Notes under the pieces: generated by a model
Database searches by the model: none
What the model saw: only the letters and a program-made list of their open reading frames with translations
What the model was told of the DNA's origin: nothing
Position numbers and translations under genes: made by a program
DNA from: an uncultured Prevotellaceae bacterium
GTDB lineage: Bacteria > Bacteroidota > Bacteroidia > Bacteroidales > Bacteroidaceae
NCBI GenBank assembly: GCA_946415365.1
Contig: CAMKSE010000008.1
Location: 1 to 64,000 of the forward strand
Direction: 5' to 3'
DNA length: 64,000 nt
Part shown: piece by piece, positions 34,131 through 44,700 of the stretch
Layout of the letters: every line of letters starts with the position of its first letter
How positions within the stretch are numbered: the stretch's first letter is position 1

Positions 34131-36608
34131 AAGCATAGAACATTCCTGTTTTTGGCAGGCGGGACCGACATACGACGGTTTCAGACCACCCCAGTCGATG
34201 ATGACACGTTGCAGCATCTGTCCGGGGTCAAGTGCCTTGAAGCGAATGGTATGAGAGGGCTTTGAGGGGTCAACGGCAAAACGCAGTTTACCGATGGCTC
34301 CATTACGCATGACCTGATCTTTCCAACTACGTGAATATTCTGCAAACTTGTTCTCAAACACCTGTTCTTCTCCACCATCTACAGAGATACTAATGGCATT
34401 ACTCTTGCCTTTGTATAGCGGCCAGAATGGTATAGTATAAACTGAAACCTCTATTGTTTCGCTTGTGACAGCAGGGAACGTATAGGATGCTTCTCCGAGT
34501 TGCATAACTTGCCAATCATAGCCAAGGCCATTCACCAATTTGGCATCGTCGCTTTTGCGGTCGTAGTTGGCGAGGTTGAGGACACAACAGCCCTGTAACG
34601 GTTCATGCTTGGGAGTCAGGTCGACAGGCACCACGCCCGTTCCGTCGAGGGCAGGTACCTCAGGTTTTAAATGGAAGAGGGCGCAGAAGGCTGGAGCCAG
34701 ATCCATCATACCACGCCATTTACCGTCGAGTTGTTCGTTGTATCTGCGGTTCAGGGCATTGATACTGTCGTAGGCTGCTTCCATCTGCAGCGCAGCCCAA
34801 TGGGCATGGGCGGGCTCGCCCCAGTTCAGCTGTTGGTTGCTGAGTTGTGCCATCAGGAACTTACGGTTCATCTGGTAAGCGCCCTGGACTGGGAACTGCA
34901 ACAATTCATAAAAGGCGGGTACTTTTATCTTTTCACTTAATTCCTCCACCTCATCGCTGATGCGCTGATAGTCGGCCAGACGCTGTTGGAAGTCATCATA
35001 GTTGAAGAACGAGAACTCCGTGGGCTTCAGTCCTGTATGGGCCTTGTCATCCCACTCGTATTCCCAACCCATGAACTCCGGTTTACGGCTCCATGCCAGA
35101 CGATAGTAATGGTCGAGTATTGACTGGAACTGCGGTGCGTATTCTCTCCCGAAGATGCCGGCCAGCATCCTAGCCTGATGTCTGTTCACACTGTCGAAGT
35201 CGAAACTGTTGATATCCCACGCCATATCCATAAAGGTCTGAATACCCAGTTCCATGGGCTTGATGTCCCCCACGTTCAACAGCCAATAACGGTCGGCTCC
35301 TGCGTCGTAGGCCTTCTTCAATTCCTCATACATCAGCACGGGGGGTGTGGTGCATATCCACAAGTAGTCGTGGGGCGCCCCTAAATAGGAGATATGGTAA
35401 TAGACGCCAGCTCCACCGGCGCGCTTCTGCTCTTCAGGATTGCTGACACGCTTTAGGTAGCCGTAGTTGTCGTCCACCCATACCAGTGTGATGTCATCCG
35501 GCACCTGTAGTCCGTTCTCGTAAATATCCATTGTCTCTTTATAAGGTACAAAGATCTGAGGAATGTCTGTAGCTTTCTTGCCAATATGTTTCTCGAGCAA
35601 CTGTCTCTGATCACTGATCACATGTTGTATCAGCGGCACGCGCTCCTCCATCGGCAGGTTGCCTTTCAGGCCTTCATCGTGGACACCGCGCATGGCCACC
35701 GTGTAGATATTCTCATACTGTGAAGCCTCCGACAAACGGTCGTCCCATTTCTTCCAGATGGTCTGACTATTGGTTTTATAATTCCACTCACCATCACGCT
35801 TCGAGTCCCACTCACTTTTGGCGGCATTGTTCAACAACAGCGGTTCGCAATGCGAGGTGGTGATGATGATACCAAACGAGTCGCATACCACCTTACTCTC
35901 CGGATGGCTGTAGAAAGCGCCCGTACAACTGTGCATGGCCGGTGCCAGCATATTGGCCTTCAGGCGCAGTAGCAGCTCACAGACACGGGCATAGGTCTTA
36001 GGGCCGATGTCGCCCAGCTCCTTCTCGTAGTTGGTTGATGACCATGGCTTCAGTCCCCAGTCCTCATCATTGATGAAGATGCCACGATATTTTACCGTCG
36101 GCTCCTGGCTTTCAAACCTTCCTCCCTCATAATACACCACGTCCTGATGTTTCACTGGCACGTCTGCCCACCAGTACCAGGGCGACACGCCGATGCGCTG
36201 GCTGATCTCATAGATACCGTAGATGGTGCCTCGCTTGTCGCTACCCGCAATGACGAGACTGCCGTCTATCACATCGATGACAAACGACTCCCACCGGCCC
36301 TTTATCTTGCTCACGTCTATTTTCCGATCCTTCACCAGTTTTTCGATCAGTCGACTCTTGCCAATCGTTCCCACGACGATGCTACCATAGGCGACCTGCC
36401 TGCTCGGCACGACTTTGGAGGCTGTACCGGATACTTTCCGAACATCATCGGCCAGATCACCTGCTGCACGGATTACACTCTGCCAGTCGTTCTCATCAAC
36501 CTGAATCTGCGCGGCCTTTCCCTTTTCAACGATACAGAACCGCCCGTCGTTTGCCATAGCCGAAGCGAGGCCAAAGCATACCATTAATAACAATATCTTA
36601 TATTTCAT
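33879..36608 (-). CDS. GH115 alpha-glucuronidase with broken GH43 extension
   Basis: A 909-residue secreted protein; from the ATG at 36608 the signal peptide is MKYKILLLMVCFGLASAMA. The GH115 part (to about residue 825) is complete, with the family landmarks GIFINDEDWGLKPW, VWVDDNYGYLKR and WLLNVGDIKPMELGIQTFMD. GH115 enzymes remove 4-O-methyl-glucuronic acid from xylan or arabinogalactan. The last 80 residues are the beginning of a GH43 domain and then out-of-frame sequence, so this enzyme was once bifunctional. The start at 36608 lies 4 bases after the -7 element. It follows SusC-SusD with a terminator between. Confidence 0.9.
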   Translation of the reverse strand: MKYKILLLMVCFGLASAMANDGRFCIVEKGKAAQIQVDENDWQSVIRAAGDLADDVRKVSGTASKVVPSRQVAYGSIVVGTIGKSRLIEKLVKDRKIDVSKIKGRWESFVIDVIDGSLVIAGSDKRGTIYGIYEISQRIGVSPWYWWADVPVKHQDVVYYEGGRFESQEPTVKYRGIFINDEDWGLKPWSSTNYEKELGDIGPKTYARVCELLLRLKANMLAPAMHSCTGAFYSHPESKVVCDSFGIIITTSHCEPLLLNNAAKSEWDSKRDGEWNYKTNSQTIWKKWDDRLSEASQYENIYTVAMRGVHDEGLKGNLPMEERVPLIQHVISDQRQLLEKHIGKKATDIPQIFVPYKETMDIYENGLQVPDDITLVWVDDNYGYLKRVSNPEEQKRAGGAGVYYHISYLGAPHDYLWICTTPPVLMYEELKKAYDAGADRYWLLNVGDIKPMELGIQTFMDMAWDINSFDFDSVNRHQARMLAGIFGREYAPQFQSILDHYYRLAWSRKPEFMGWEYEWDDKAHTGLKPTEFSFFNYDDFQQRLADYQRISDEVEELSEKIKVPAFYELLQFPVQGAYQMNRKFLMAQLSNQQLNWGEPAHAHWAALQMEAAYDSINALNRRYNEQLDGKWRGMMDLAPAFCALFHLKPEVPALDGTGVVPVDLTPKHEPLQGCCVLNLANYDRKSDDAKLVNGLGYDWQVMQLGEASYTFPAVTSETIEVSVYTIPFWPLYKGKSNAISISVDGGEEQVFENKFAEYSRSWKDQVMRNGAIGKLRFAVDPSKPSHTIRFKALDPGQMLQRVIIDWGGLKPSYVGPACQKQECSMLHNPVIFSDVPDMDIIRVNDTYYMVSTTMHFSPGCGIRTNTDGCLADERRRLGRSGIVPTALWFCGREEGERTTADRNASCHEP

Positions 36609-36612
36609 GCTG

Positions 36613-36620
36613 CAAAGATA
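36613..36620 (-). promoter_or_regulatory. -7 element of the GH115 gene
   Basis: TATCTTTG on the minus strand, with only 4 bases between it and the ATG, which predicts a leaderless or nearly leaderless message. Confidence 0.65.
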
Positions 36621-36647
36621 CAACTTTTCTCTTTAATTCGGAAGAAA

Positions 36648-36674
36648 TATGGCACGTAATCGCTACGTGCCATA
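36648..36674. terminator. Hairpin after SusC-SusD
   Basis: TATGGCACGTA and TACGTGCCATA form a perfect 11-bp stem with a 5-base loop; ATTTCTTCC follows on the minus strand. It closes the SusC-SusD operon before the GH115 promoter. Confidence 0.75.
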
Positions 36675-36715
36675 CCTTCTTACTAACTTCTTAATTAACC
36701 GAACTAAAAACCGTA

Positions 36716-38482
36716 TTAATAACCAGGGTTCTGTTTCAGATCACCGTCCTTGTTTGCCAATATAGCAGAAAGAGGAATGGGGAATAGATCAAAATGAGCG
36801 TCATAGTCCTTGCCGTCAGCGCTATGGGCAGCACTGAAGTAGGGGTTGTATTTCTTGATGCGCTCACTGAGTTTACCGACACGGGCCAGGGTGAGGCGGC
36901 GCTTCTCTTCGCATACCAGTTCACGCAGACGCTCATCGAGGATGAAGTCGATACTCATCTCTGCGCCAGTGACATTCTTGGCCTGAGCCCGATCTCTCAG
37001 CACATTGATGTCGGCTGCAGCCTCACTGTTCTTGCCAGTATTCACATACGCCTCTGCACGCAGCAGGTAGGCCTCGGCCAGACGGAAGAAGTACTGGTCT
37101 GTGAAAGTCTTGCCTCCTGTACCTGCAAGCTGGTAGATCGACTTGTTGCCGTACTGTGCATCGGGATGATGATACGGGGTGGTCATCTTCGTAGAGTAGC
37201 CACACATAAAGCGGTTAGGCAGCACATTGTCGGCATTGGTACCGCCACTATAGCCAGTCTCCATGGAATAGCCAGCTGGCAGCTGGGTATGTTCCAGATC
37301 GAAGTAGCCGTCAGGCATAGCGGCCTTCAGCTCCGGATAGATGTCCAGCACCTCAGGGCGGTGGATCTTAAAGCGGCGCGGCCAGTTATATTCTGAGTTG
37401 CGCATGTCGTCGAAGTCATCCGTCCAGATGCCGCTGTAGAGATGGTCTGTGGCATAGTGTGTGCCGATGCCACGGCCACCTGTCATATCACCGATGGGCC
37501 AGTTGAACAGCTGGAGGTGTGTGCCGTCAGGGGTGATGACGTTGAACTTATCGACCTGTGGGGCAAAGAAACGCTCTCCCCAGAAGCTGGAAGTATACCA
37601 GAAGAACTCACTGGTGTTGTTGCCGCCACCTTCTACGTTGGTCTCCAGCTGGATGACCCAGATGCCCTCCGTATTACCAGAGGCACGGTTCTGGTTGTTC
37701 GGACGGAAGAGGTCGTAGAACACGTCACCGTCTTCACTGGCCTGCGAGCCGAAACGCTGGGTCATCAGTTTCAGGTTGGGATTACTGATGATGGCCGTTG
37801 TGGCGCTGATGGCCTTATCGTTTGCACCTGTGGCGAGATAGGCCTCAGCCAGCAGCATGTTGGCAGCAGGGCTGCTGATCTCACCATCACGCACACCATT
37901 GACGTCGGGCAGGCTGTTGGCCGCGAACTCCAGATCCTCAATGACCTGTGCCCACACCTTGTCTTTCGACTCACGGGTATAGTCGGTCTTGGGGGCCGTC
38001 ACTTCCTCGAGTTGAAGTGGAACGTCACCATAGAGCAATACGAGTGTGCGGTAGCCCAGGGCACGGAAAAAGCGGGCCTTAGCCTCATATTGACGCTTCT
38101 GTGTGTCATCGAGTGCGGAGGCGTTGGCCAAACGGCTGATGACGGTGTTGGCCTGTGCAATCAGCTTGTAGTTCTGATCCCAATAGAACTTGGCGATGGC
38201 GCCTGAAGGTGAGAGGTCGGCCGTGCAGTTCGACTGCAGGGGGTCTGCGGTGATCCACATGTCGGCATACTTCGACAGGTCAGTCGTCCGGTCGTAGGTC
38301 GTATAGAATTCCTGACGTGTCAGATAGTAGAGTTCAGTAATGGCGGCATCGAAATCGGCAGTGGTATTATAGGAGTTCGTTGCCGAGTTGAAGTCAAGGG
38401 GCTTTTCCTCAAGGAACTTATCTTCGTTACATCCAGTCAGCACCATCGCTGAGAGGAGGGATAATAATATAATCTTTTTCAT
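36716..38482 (-). CDS. SusD-family outer-membrane glycan-binding lipoprotein
   Basis: A 588-residue SusD/RagB protein with the lipobox AMVLTGC and start CNEDKFLEEKPLDFNS. TPR-type helices include ARFFRALGYRTLVLLYGDVP, and the C-terminal domain has RLRELVCEEKRRLTLARVGK. It pairs with the SusC gene 6 bases upstream. With the GH115, GH26 and GH2 genes around it, the glycan is probably a glucuronic-acid-decorated hemicellulose or an arabinogalactan; this is inferred from neighbours only. Confidence 0.95.
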   Translation of the reverse strand: MKKIILLSLLSAMVLTGCNEDKFLEEKPLDFNSATNSYNTTADFDAAITELYYLTRQEFYTTYDRTTDLSKYADMWITADPLQSNCTADLSPSGAIAKFYWDQNYKLIAQANTVISRLANASALDDTQKRQYEAKARFFRALGYRTLVLLYGDVPLQLEEVTAPKTDYTRESKDKVWAQVIEDLEFAANSLPDVNGVRDGEISSPAANMLLAEAYLATGANDKAISATTAIISNPNLKLMTQRFGSQASEDGDVFYDLFRPNNQNRASGNTEGIWVIQLETNVEGGGNNTSEFFWYTSSFWGERFFAPQVDKFNVITPDGTHLQLFNWPIGDMTGGRGIGTHYATDHLYSGIWTDDFDDMRNSEYNWPRRFKIHRPEVLDIYPELKAAMPDGYFDLEHTQLPAGYSMETGYSGGTNADNVLPNRFMCGYSTKMTTPYHHPDAQYGNKSIYQLAGTGGKTFTDQYFFRLAEAYLLRAEAYVNTGKNSEAAADINVLRDRAQAKNVTGAEMSIDFILDERLRELVCEEKRRLTLARVGKLSERIKKYNPYFSAAHSADGKDYDAHFDLFPIPLSAILANKDGDLKQNPGY

Positions 38483-38488
38483 TGCAGT

Positions 38489-41400
38489 TTAGAGATTAAT
38501 GTTAATACCTAATGTGATACTCTTCATAACCGGACGGTTGTCATAGCAGCTACCGGTTGTGCGGTTCTGCCCGTTGATGTCCTGATAGGTCATATTGGGC
38601 TCAGGATCCCAGCCGTGCCATCCGGTGATGGTCAGCAGGTTCTTGGCACTCATATAGACGTTCACACCGTCGATATGGATCTTTTGAATCCACTGACGTG
38701 GCAGATCGTATGAGAGAGTGATATCCTGTAAGCGCAGGAACGAACGGTTCTCATAGCGATACGGATTGATGGCAGGGTTGGCATGATAGAGGGCATAGAT
38801 GCCACTGGGGTTGCTGGGTGTCCAGAAGTTGTCCACCTGCTCTGTCAGACGGTTATGGCGCAGGGTATTGTCGTTCACCAGCTCAGCATACGAGTTCTTA
38901 CCCATATAGCTCTTGCTGCCGCCGACGATGGCATTAAGGAAGAAACTCAGGGTGAAGCCCTTGTACTTGAAACTGTTGAGCAGACCCATGCGGAGTGAAG
39001 GATCGGTCTGGCCGATGATACTCCGGTCATTCTCGTCGATCTTGCCGTCGTTGTTGATATCTACAATCTTATAGTTGCCAGGATGATAGCCCTCGGGGAT
39101 ATCGTCGCCTACCTGCCAGATGCCGTCGATGGTGTAGTCGTAGATAGCAGAGAGCGACTCACCAATGAACAGTGAAGATGAAGTGAGGTCATCCTCCTTG
39201 CCGTCACCATCGGTATCGAGACCTGCCAGCTTGGTAATCTCGTTGCTATTAGTCGACAGGTTGAACGTAGAGGTCCATTCAAAGTCCTTGGTCACGATAT
39301 TACGGGAATTAATAGTCAACTCGAAACCTCTGTTCTTAATCTCACCGACATTCGACATGATGGAGGTGAAACCTGTGATCGATGGAATCGATACGGCATA
39401 GAGCAGATCATTAGTCGTAGTGGTATAGTACTCAATATTACCGGTGATACGGTTGCCCAGGATGCCGAAGTCAATACCGAAGTTGAATCCTGCGGTCTTT
39501 TCCCACTTCAGGTCATTGTTCTCCATCGAAGCCAGCTCCTGGCGCATGGAACCTGTGGCACCGTCTCCAAAGATATAGCCAATTGATGAGTTAACCCTTG
39601 CGAGTGAAGAGTAACGTGAAGTCTGGTTACCACTGACACCATATCCGGCACGCAGTTTCAAGTAGTCCAGATGGGGCACCTTGAACCACTCTTCGTTGGT
39701 CAACACCCAACCGAGAGCCACTGAGGGGAACACAGCCGACTTGTTGTTGGCAGAGAAACCGGAATAACCGTCTCGACGTACGGTAGCGGTCAGCAGGTAA
39801 CGGCCGTCGTACGAGTAGTTCACACGAGCCATCTGATAGAGCAATGTCTCCAGCCAGGCGTCGGAATTGGTTGTCTGAGTCGATGCCAGTTCCAGTGAAT
39901 TGTAACCCAGTGTCATACGCGGGAAGAGCTTCGCGTCGGCTGCTGTATAGCTGTACTTACGACGTGAGGCACCATACACGAGCGTAGCGCCTATACTGTG
40001 CTTGCCGAAATCGTTCTGATAGTTCAGGATATTATCCAGTGTGTAGTCATAGTAGGTGGAGTGGTGCTTGTATGCCTGACCATTGTTGTTCTCGGCATAC
40101 TCGCTGGCATAGTGATGCTCACCGATGCGGTAGTTGTTACCGAAGTTAATACGGTATGTCAGTCCCTTCAGGGGCAGCTGCACTTCACCATAGAGATTGG
40201 CGAAGAAGGAGTTGGTACGGTCGTAGTCGTCAACGAGTGAGCCATGGAACGGGTTCTCACGGGCATCGTGGGCGGGATAGTCGATCATATTGCCATTCTC
40301 GTCATATGGCTTAGTCAATGGACTGCACTCAATGAGGAAGGGCAGATAGGTCTCCTGACCGTCACGGTTCTCAAACGATCCGAACGCCTGCACACCGGCC
40401 TTCAGCCATTTCACCGGCTGTATGTCGAGGTTCACGCGGATAGAGTTACGTGAATAGTCATCGTTGAGCAGATAATTCTTCTGCGTGGTGTTGCCTACCG
40501 AGATAAGGTACGACATGGCATCGCTGCCACCAGAGACGTTCAGTTTATTTTCCTGAATAGTACCCGTGCGCGTGAAATCGCTCCACCAATCATAGTTGCC
40601 AGCGACGATATTGCCGTAGTCATCGGTCATCCAAGCATCTGGCATGCGCTCCGAGAGCTTGAAGTCCGGATTCTGCTGCGTGTATCCCGAAGCTTCGGTC
40701 TTGGAGTATAGCCACAGACACTCATTGTCGAACGAGAGCATCTCGTCACGGTCCATGATGCGCATCTTATTGGTAGGCGTCTGCCAGCTATAGCTGCTTG
40801 AGAAGGTCACCTTGGCCTTCCCCTTTCCGCCCTTCTTCGTGGTGACGAGCAGCACACCATTGGCAGCCTGTGCACCATAGACTGCCGTTGCAGAGGCATC
40901 CTTCAGCACGTCCACGCTCTCGATATCGGCGGGGTTGATGCTGGAGAGACTACCTGTGTAGATGATACCATCGAGGATAATCAGCACGGCGGTGCTACCA
41001 GAGATGGTGTTGGCACCACGTACGGAAATGGCGGGGTCTGAACCAGCCGAACTGGCCTGCCCCACATTCAGTCCGGGCACCGTACCCTGCAATGACTGCA
41101 GCAGGTTGGTGTTGGTCGATTTCTCGAAGGCCTGGATGTTGGCCCTGGTGACAGCACCAGTCAGGTCGCTTTTCCTCATCGTACCATAACCCACTACCAC
41201 GATGTCGTCGAGCAGGTTGTTGTCTTCGGTCAGCGCAACCTTGATTTCGGCACTGCCAGTCGGAGTGATTTCCTTGGTCTCATAGCCAATGTACGAAATC
41301 ACGAGTTTGGCATTAGCCTTGACTGAGAGCTGGAACCGTCCGTCCATATCGGTGACCGTTCCATTGGTTGAACCCTTTTCCACGACAGAGGCACCGATAA

Positions 41401-41512
41401 TCGGTTCCTGATCGGTCGCAGAAGTCACAATGCCGCGTACCGTATTTTGTGCGTACGCGCCAACTACACATAGCAAGAGCACAGGTAGTAGAAGAAATAA
41501 TCTTTTTCTCAT
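38489..41512 (-). CDS. SusC-family TonB-dependent oligosaccharide transporter
   Basis: A 1007-residue outer-membrane transporter from the ATG at 41512 (signal peptide MRKRLFLLLPVLLLCVVGAY). The carboxypeptidase-D-like domain starts at NTVRGIVTSATDQEPIIGAS. The plug is marked by DIVVVGYGTMRKSDLTGAV and GAQAANGVLLVTTKKGG, and the barrel ends in LGININL. The longer frame to 41590 crosses the -7 element (41563-41570), so 41512 is preferred. It forms an operon with SusD and lies directly behind the hybrid regulator gene, which probably controls it. Confidence 0.95.
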   Translation of the reverse strand: MRKRLFLLLPVLLLCVVGAYAQNTVRGIVTSATDQEPIIGASVVEKGSTNGTVTDMDGRFQLSVKANAKLVISYIGYETKEITPTGSAEIKVALTEDNNLLDDIVVVGYGTMRKSDLTGAVTRANIQAFEKSTNTNLLQSLQGTVPGLNVGQASSAGSDPAISVRGANTISGSTAVLIILDGIIYTGSLSSINPADIESVDVLKDASATAVYGAQAANGVLLVTTKKGGKGKAKVTFSSSYSWQTPTNKMRIMDRDEMLSFDNECLWLYSKTEASGYTQQNPDFKLSERMPDAWMTDDYGNIVAGNYDWWSDFTRTGTIQENKLNVSGGSDAMSYLISVGNTTQKNYLLNDDYSRNSIRVNLDIQPVKWLKAGVQAFGSFENRDGQETYLPFLIECSPLTKPYDENGNMIDYPAHDARENPFHGSLVDDYDRTNSFFANLYGEVQLPLKGLTYRINFGNNYRIGEHHYASEYAENNNGQAYKHHSTYYDYTLDNILNYQNDFGKHSIGATLVYGASRRKYSYTAADAKLFPRMTLGYNSLELASTQTTNSDAWLETLLYQMARVNYSYDGRYLLTATVRRDGYSGFSANNKSAVFPSVALGWVLTNEEWFKVPHLDYLKLRAGYGVSGNQTSRYSSLARVNSSIGYIFGDGATGSMRQELASMENNDLKWEKTAGFNFGIDFGILGNRITGNIEYYTTTTNDLLYAVSIPSITGFTSIMSNVGEIKNRGFELTINSRNIVTKDFEWTSTFNLSTNSNEITKLAGLDTDGDGKEDDLTSSSLFIGESLSAIYDYTIDGIWQVGDDIPEGYHPGNYKIVDINNDGKIDENDRSIIGQTDPSLRMGLLNSFKYKGFTLSFFLNAIVGGSKSYMGKNSYAELVNDNTLRHNRLTEQVDNFWTPSNPSGIYALYHANPAINPYRYENRSFLRLQDITLSYDLPRQWIQKIHIDGVNVYMSAKNLLTITGWHGWDPEPNMTYQDINGQNRTTGSCYDNRPVMKSITLGININL

Positions 41513-41562
41513 TGTTAGTTGTTTAAATTGATTAATAATGTAAATAGAAAAGTTTCTGGGTG

Positions 41563-41570
41563 CAAAATTA
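41563..41570 (-). promoter_or_regulatory. -7 element of the SusC-SusD operon
   Basis: TAATTTTG on the minus strand, 50 bases before the ATG at 41512. Confidence 0.6.
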
Positions 41571-41579
41571 GTGTATAAA

Positions 41580-41606
41580 ATACGTTTCATTGCAAGGAAA
41601 ACGTAT
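41580..41606. promoter_or_regulatory. Inverted repeat overlapping the -33 region of SusC
   Basis: ATACGTTT (41580-41587) and AAACGTAT (41599-41606) are exact inverted copies with 11 bases between them. They begin 9 bases upstream of the -7 element. The word TTGCAA recurs three times in the next 50 bases. Binding by the adjacent hybrid regulator is inferred. Confidence 0.45.
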
Positions 41607-41642
41607 CATGGAGATACCGATTTATTGCAAACAAAAGAAAAT

Positions 41643-41673
41643 CGGCATCTTGCAACAAATATGCACGATGCCG
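41643..41673 (-). terminator. Terminator of the hybrid regulator gene
   Basis: CGGCATC / GATGCCG with an inner TGCA / TGCA pair forms the stem. On the minus strand ATTTTCTTTTG follows. Confidence 0.7.
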
Positions 41674-41683
41674 AATCATTTCC

Positions 41684-41718
41684 CACTGTCCACTGTCAAC
41701 TATCAACTGTCAACTTCC
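41684..41718. repeat. Heptamer array at the end of the hybrid regulator gene
   Basis: CACTGTC, CACTGTC, AACTATC, AACTGTC and AACTTCC follow in register. The array spans the stop codon and encodes the last few residues. Confidence 0.7.
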
Positions 41719-44700
41719 TTGTGTGCCGCAACGTATTCCGAGGGTGATATGCCAAAATGATTCTTGAATGCTGTCGAGAAATGGGCCTGGTCGTTGTAAC
41801 CCACACTGTCTGCTACCTGTGTGACGTTTACCCTGCCTTCGCGTAACAGGCGGGCTGCTTGTTCCATGCGAAGATTACGCAAGAACTTACCCGATGATAT
41901 GCCGGTGATCTCTTTCATCTTCCGGTGCAGTTGGGCACGACTGATACCAACATCGTCAGCCAGGGCATCTACATTGAAGTCGGTTTCCTTCATGTGGGCA
42001 TTCACCGACCGCATGATACGTTCCATCAAGGCATCGTTATTACCCTTCACTTCGATATTCTCTATACGTTCCTCCTGACGGTCGGCACCACTGAACTTTC
42101 CGCGTAGTCTTCTCACATTATCTATCAGGTTGTCTATCTGTATATGCAGTTCCTCCATATTGAAGGGCTTGGCTATATAGGCATCGGCTCCGCTCTTCAG
42201 TCCCTCCAGCTTATGTTCCACTTCAGCCTTCGAGGTCAGCATGATCACTGGCAACTGTGAGATATTTGGATTGTCCTTGATACGTTTCAGGAGCGTGATA
42301 CCGTCCATCTCAGGCATCATCACGTCGCTGATCACCAGGTCATAGCGTTCCGTCAGCAATGTCTTCAGGGCCTCTTTGCCATTGGGGCTATGGTCGAACT
42401 TGTATTTCGATCCCAATTCCCCGATGATATAATCGGCAATCTCCGGATCATCATCGGCTATCAGGATACGGAACTGACGGTACTGCTGTTTTCCGTTGCC
42501 AGCCGAAATCACCTCACGGGCAGGACTGTCTGTAATAATCTGCTCAGGTTTTAGATGCTTATGGCCTATAGGTATCGTCACCACAAAGCAGGCACCCTGT
42601 CGTCCGTCGCTACGGTTCTGGGCTTTGATTTGTCCGCCATGCATCTGAACGATGTTGCGGCTCAGGTTCAGTCCGATGCCAGTCCCCTGCATGCCAAGAC
42701 TGTCGGCATTACGGCCTTGGTAGAAACGGTCGAAGAGCCTGTCTTTGTCTTCATGGCTGATACCCATGCCACTATCTGTAACCTGTATCTCAATATGCTG
42801 CTCCAGCTCACGCAAAACAACCTTCACCTCTCCGCCATCGTATGTGTATTTGAAAGCATTTGATAACAGATTGCTGATGACCTTGTCGAAATTGATGCGG
42901 TCTATCCATGCCAGCAGGTGATCTTTGTCGTGCTCAAACAGGAAAGTAATGTTTCGTTGATGGGCATTATACTGGTAGAGTTTGCAGATGCTACTGATAA
43001 ACTCCACGAGATTGGTCTCCCGACAATGCAGCTGCATTTGGTTTTTGTCTATTCTGCGTTCATCGAGGATCTGATTGACAAGCAGCATCAGTCGTTGGGC
43101 GTTACGGTCGATGGTGTCGATATACGACCGTCCGTTCTCATCCGTCACGATCGCCTTCAACTTTGCCAGCGGACCCATGATCAGCGTCAGGGGCGAACGG
43201 ATGTCATGCGTGGCATTGATCAGGAACTTCATCTTCTCCTCATCCAGTTTCTGGTGAGCCCGCTTGGGTAGGCTCAACCCCAGCAATACGACAAGTGCCA
43301 AAAGTATCAAAGCATAAAGGAGATAGGCCAACGTGGTACGATACCAGGGGGGTGTCACCTCTACAGTAATGATTTTAGACGGCGAGCAGACGTCTCCCGA
43401 AAGTGCCCGTACCTCTATCTCATAAGTGCCTGGCTGCAGATGGCTCAGTTGGATGCTGTTATGTCCCTCTTGGTTCTGAATCCACATGCCGTCATTTATC
43501 CGGTATTCAAAGATGATATTATCGGGGTTGTTAAAATCGAGCAGCGAGAACTCCAGCGATACGGCATTTTCCAGATACGATACCGTAAAGCGGCTCGTCT
43601 CTTCTGTCTGTGCGTTAATCGGATTGCCTGCTATCATGAACTCCGTCAGTTGTACGTCGGGTAATTGCTTATGGGTACCTGTCACATCGGCAGGACGGAA
43701 CACGGTCAGTCCGTCGTTATTGGCAAAATACACGATATCGCTGTTGGTATGCATGCCGATACAGTTGATATACTCTTTAGTGGTCAGACCATTACCGTTC
43801 ACATGACCAATGAATTTCTTCTTATGGACATCATATTGCCAGATACCCATCGATGTAGAGCACCAGATATCACCGTTTTGGGATTGGACAACGTATCCCA
43901 CAACCTTGTCAGCCAAACTACCAGCAGTTTCAAACGGCTCAGCTTCCTGATGACCGGGCTTGTAGCTGTAGACGCCTTGTTCTGTGCCGATCAGGATCTC
44001 TCCTGTATTGGTCTCGCAGAGCGAATAACACATCGTCCCTTCCAACAGTCCTCGCCAACCATATGGCAGGAAACTGTCGCTTTCAGGATCATAGCACGAT
44101 ACACCAATAGACGTGGCCATCCACACATGCCCTTTACTGTCGGGCATCATCGCCATCACCCAGTTGTTCAGTAATGCACTTTTCTTCTCATCGGTGATAT
44201 TCGACAGATAATGGCGCATTTCATGGGTCTCTGGATTGTATTGATGGAAGCCTCTTGAGAAAGCGGAAATGTAAATATTGCCATAACTATCCTCGGTAAT
44301 GTCGTTAATACGGTCGCCCTCAAGATTGGCTTGCCACTGCGCCTTGCCAGTCAGCGGATTGTAGGCGTAGAAATCGTTGTCGGTACCTATCCAGTAACGT
44401 CCCTTCCTGTCGCGATAAAGGTATTCAGCTGGCGAGGGAGCAGCAGGATGGGCTACGATACGCCCTTCAGCATTGAAGCCAAACACACCATTGCCCTGAA
44501 CAGTACACCAAGTGATGCCGTCGTCTCCCTCACAGACCGAGGTGATGGCCGAACTGATGTTATAACCTTGTCCCGACAGGCTCCACGAGGCAAACTGTGG
44601 TTGGATACGGGGAAGCATCAGCAGACCTTTCGACTGACAGCCCACCCAGATATTGCCATTGCGGTCTTCGTTGATGGTCCATATCTTAGCCGTGTTCAAA

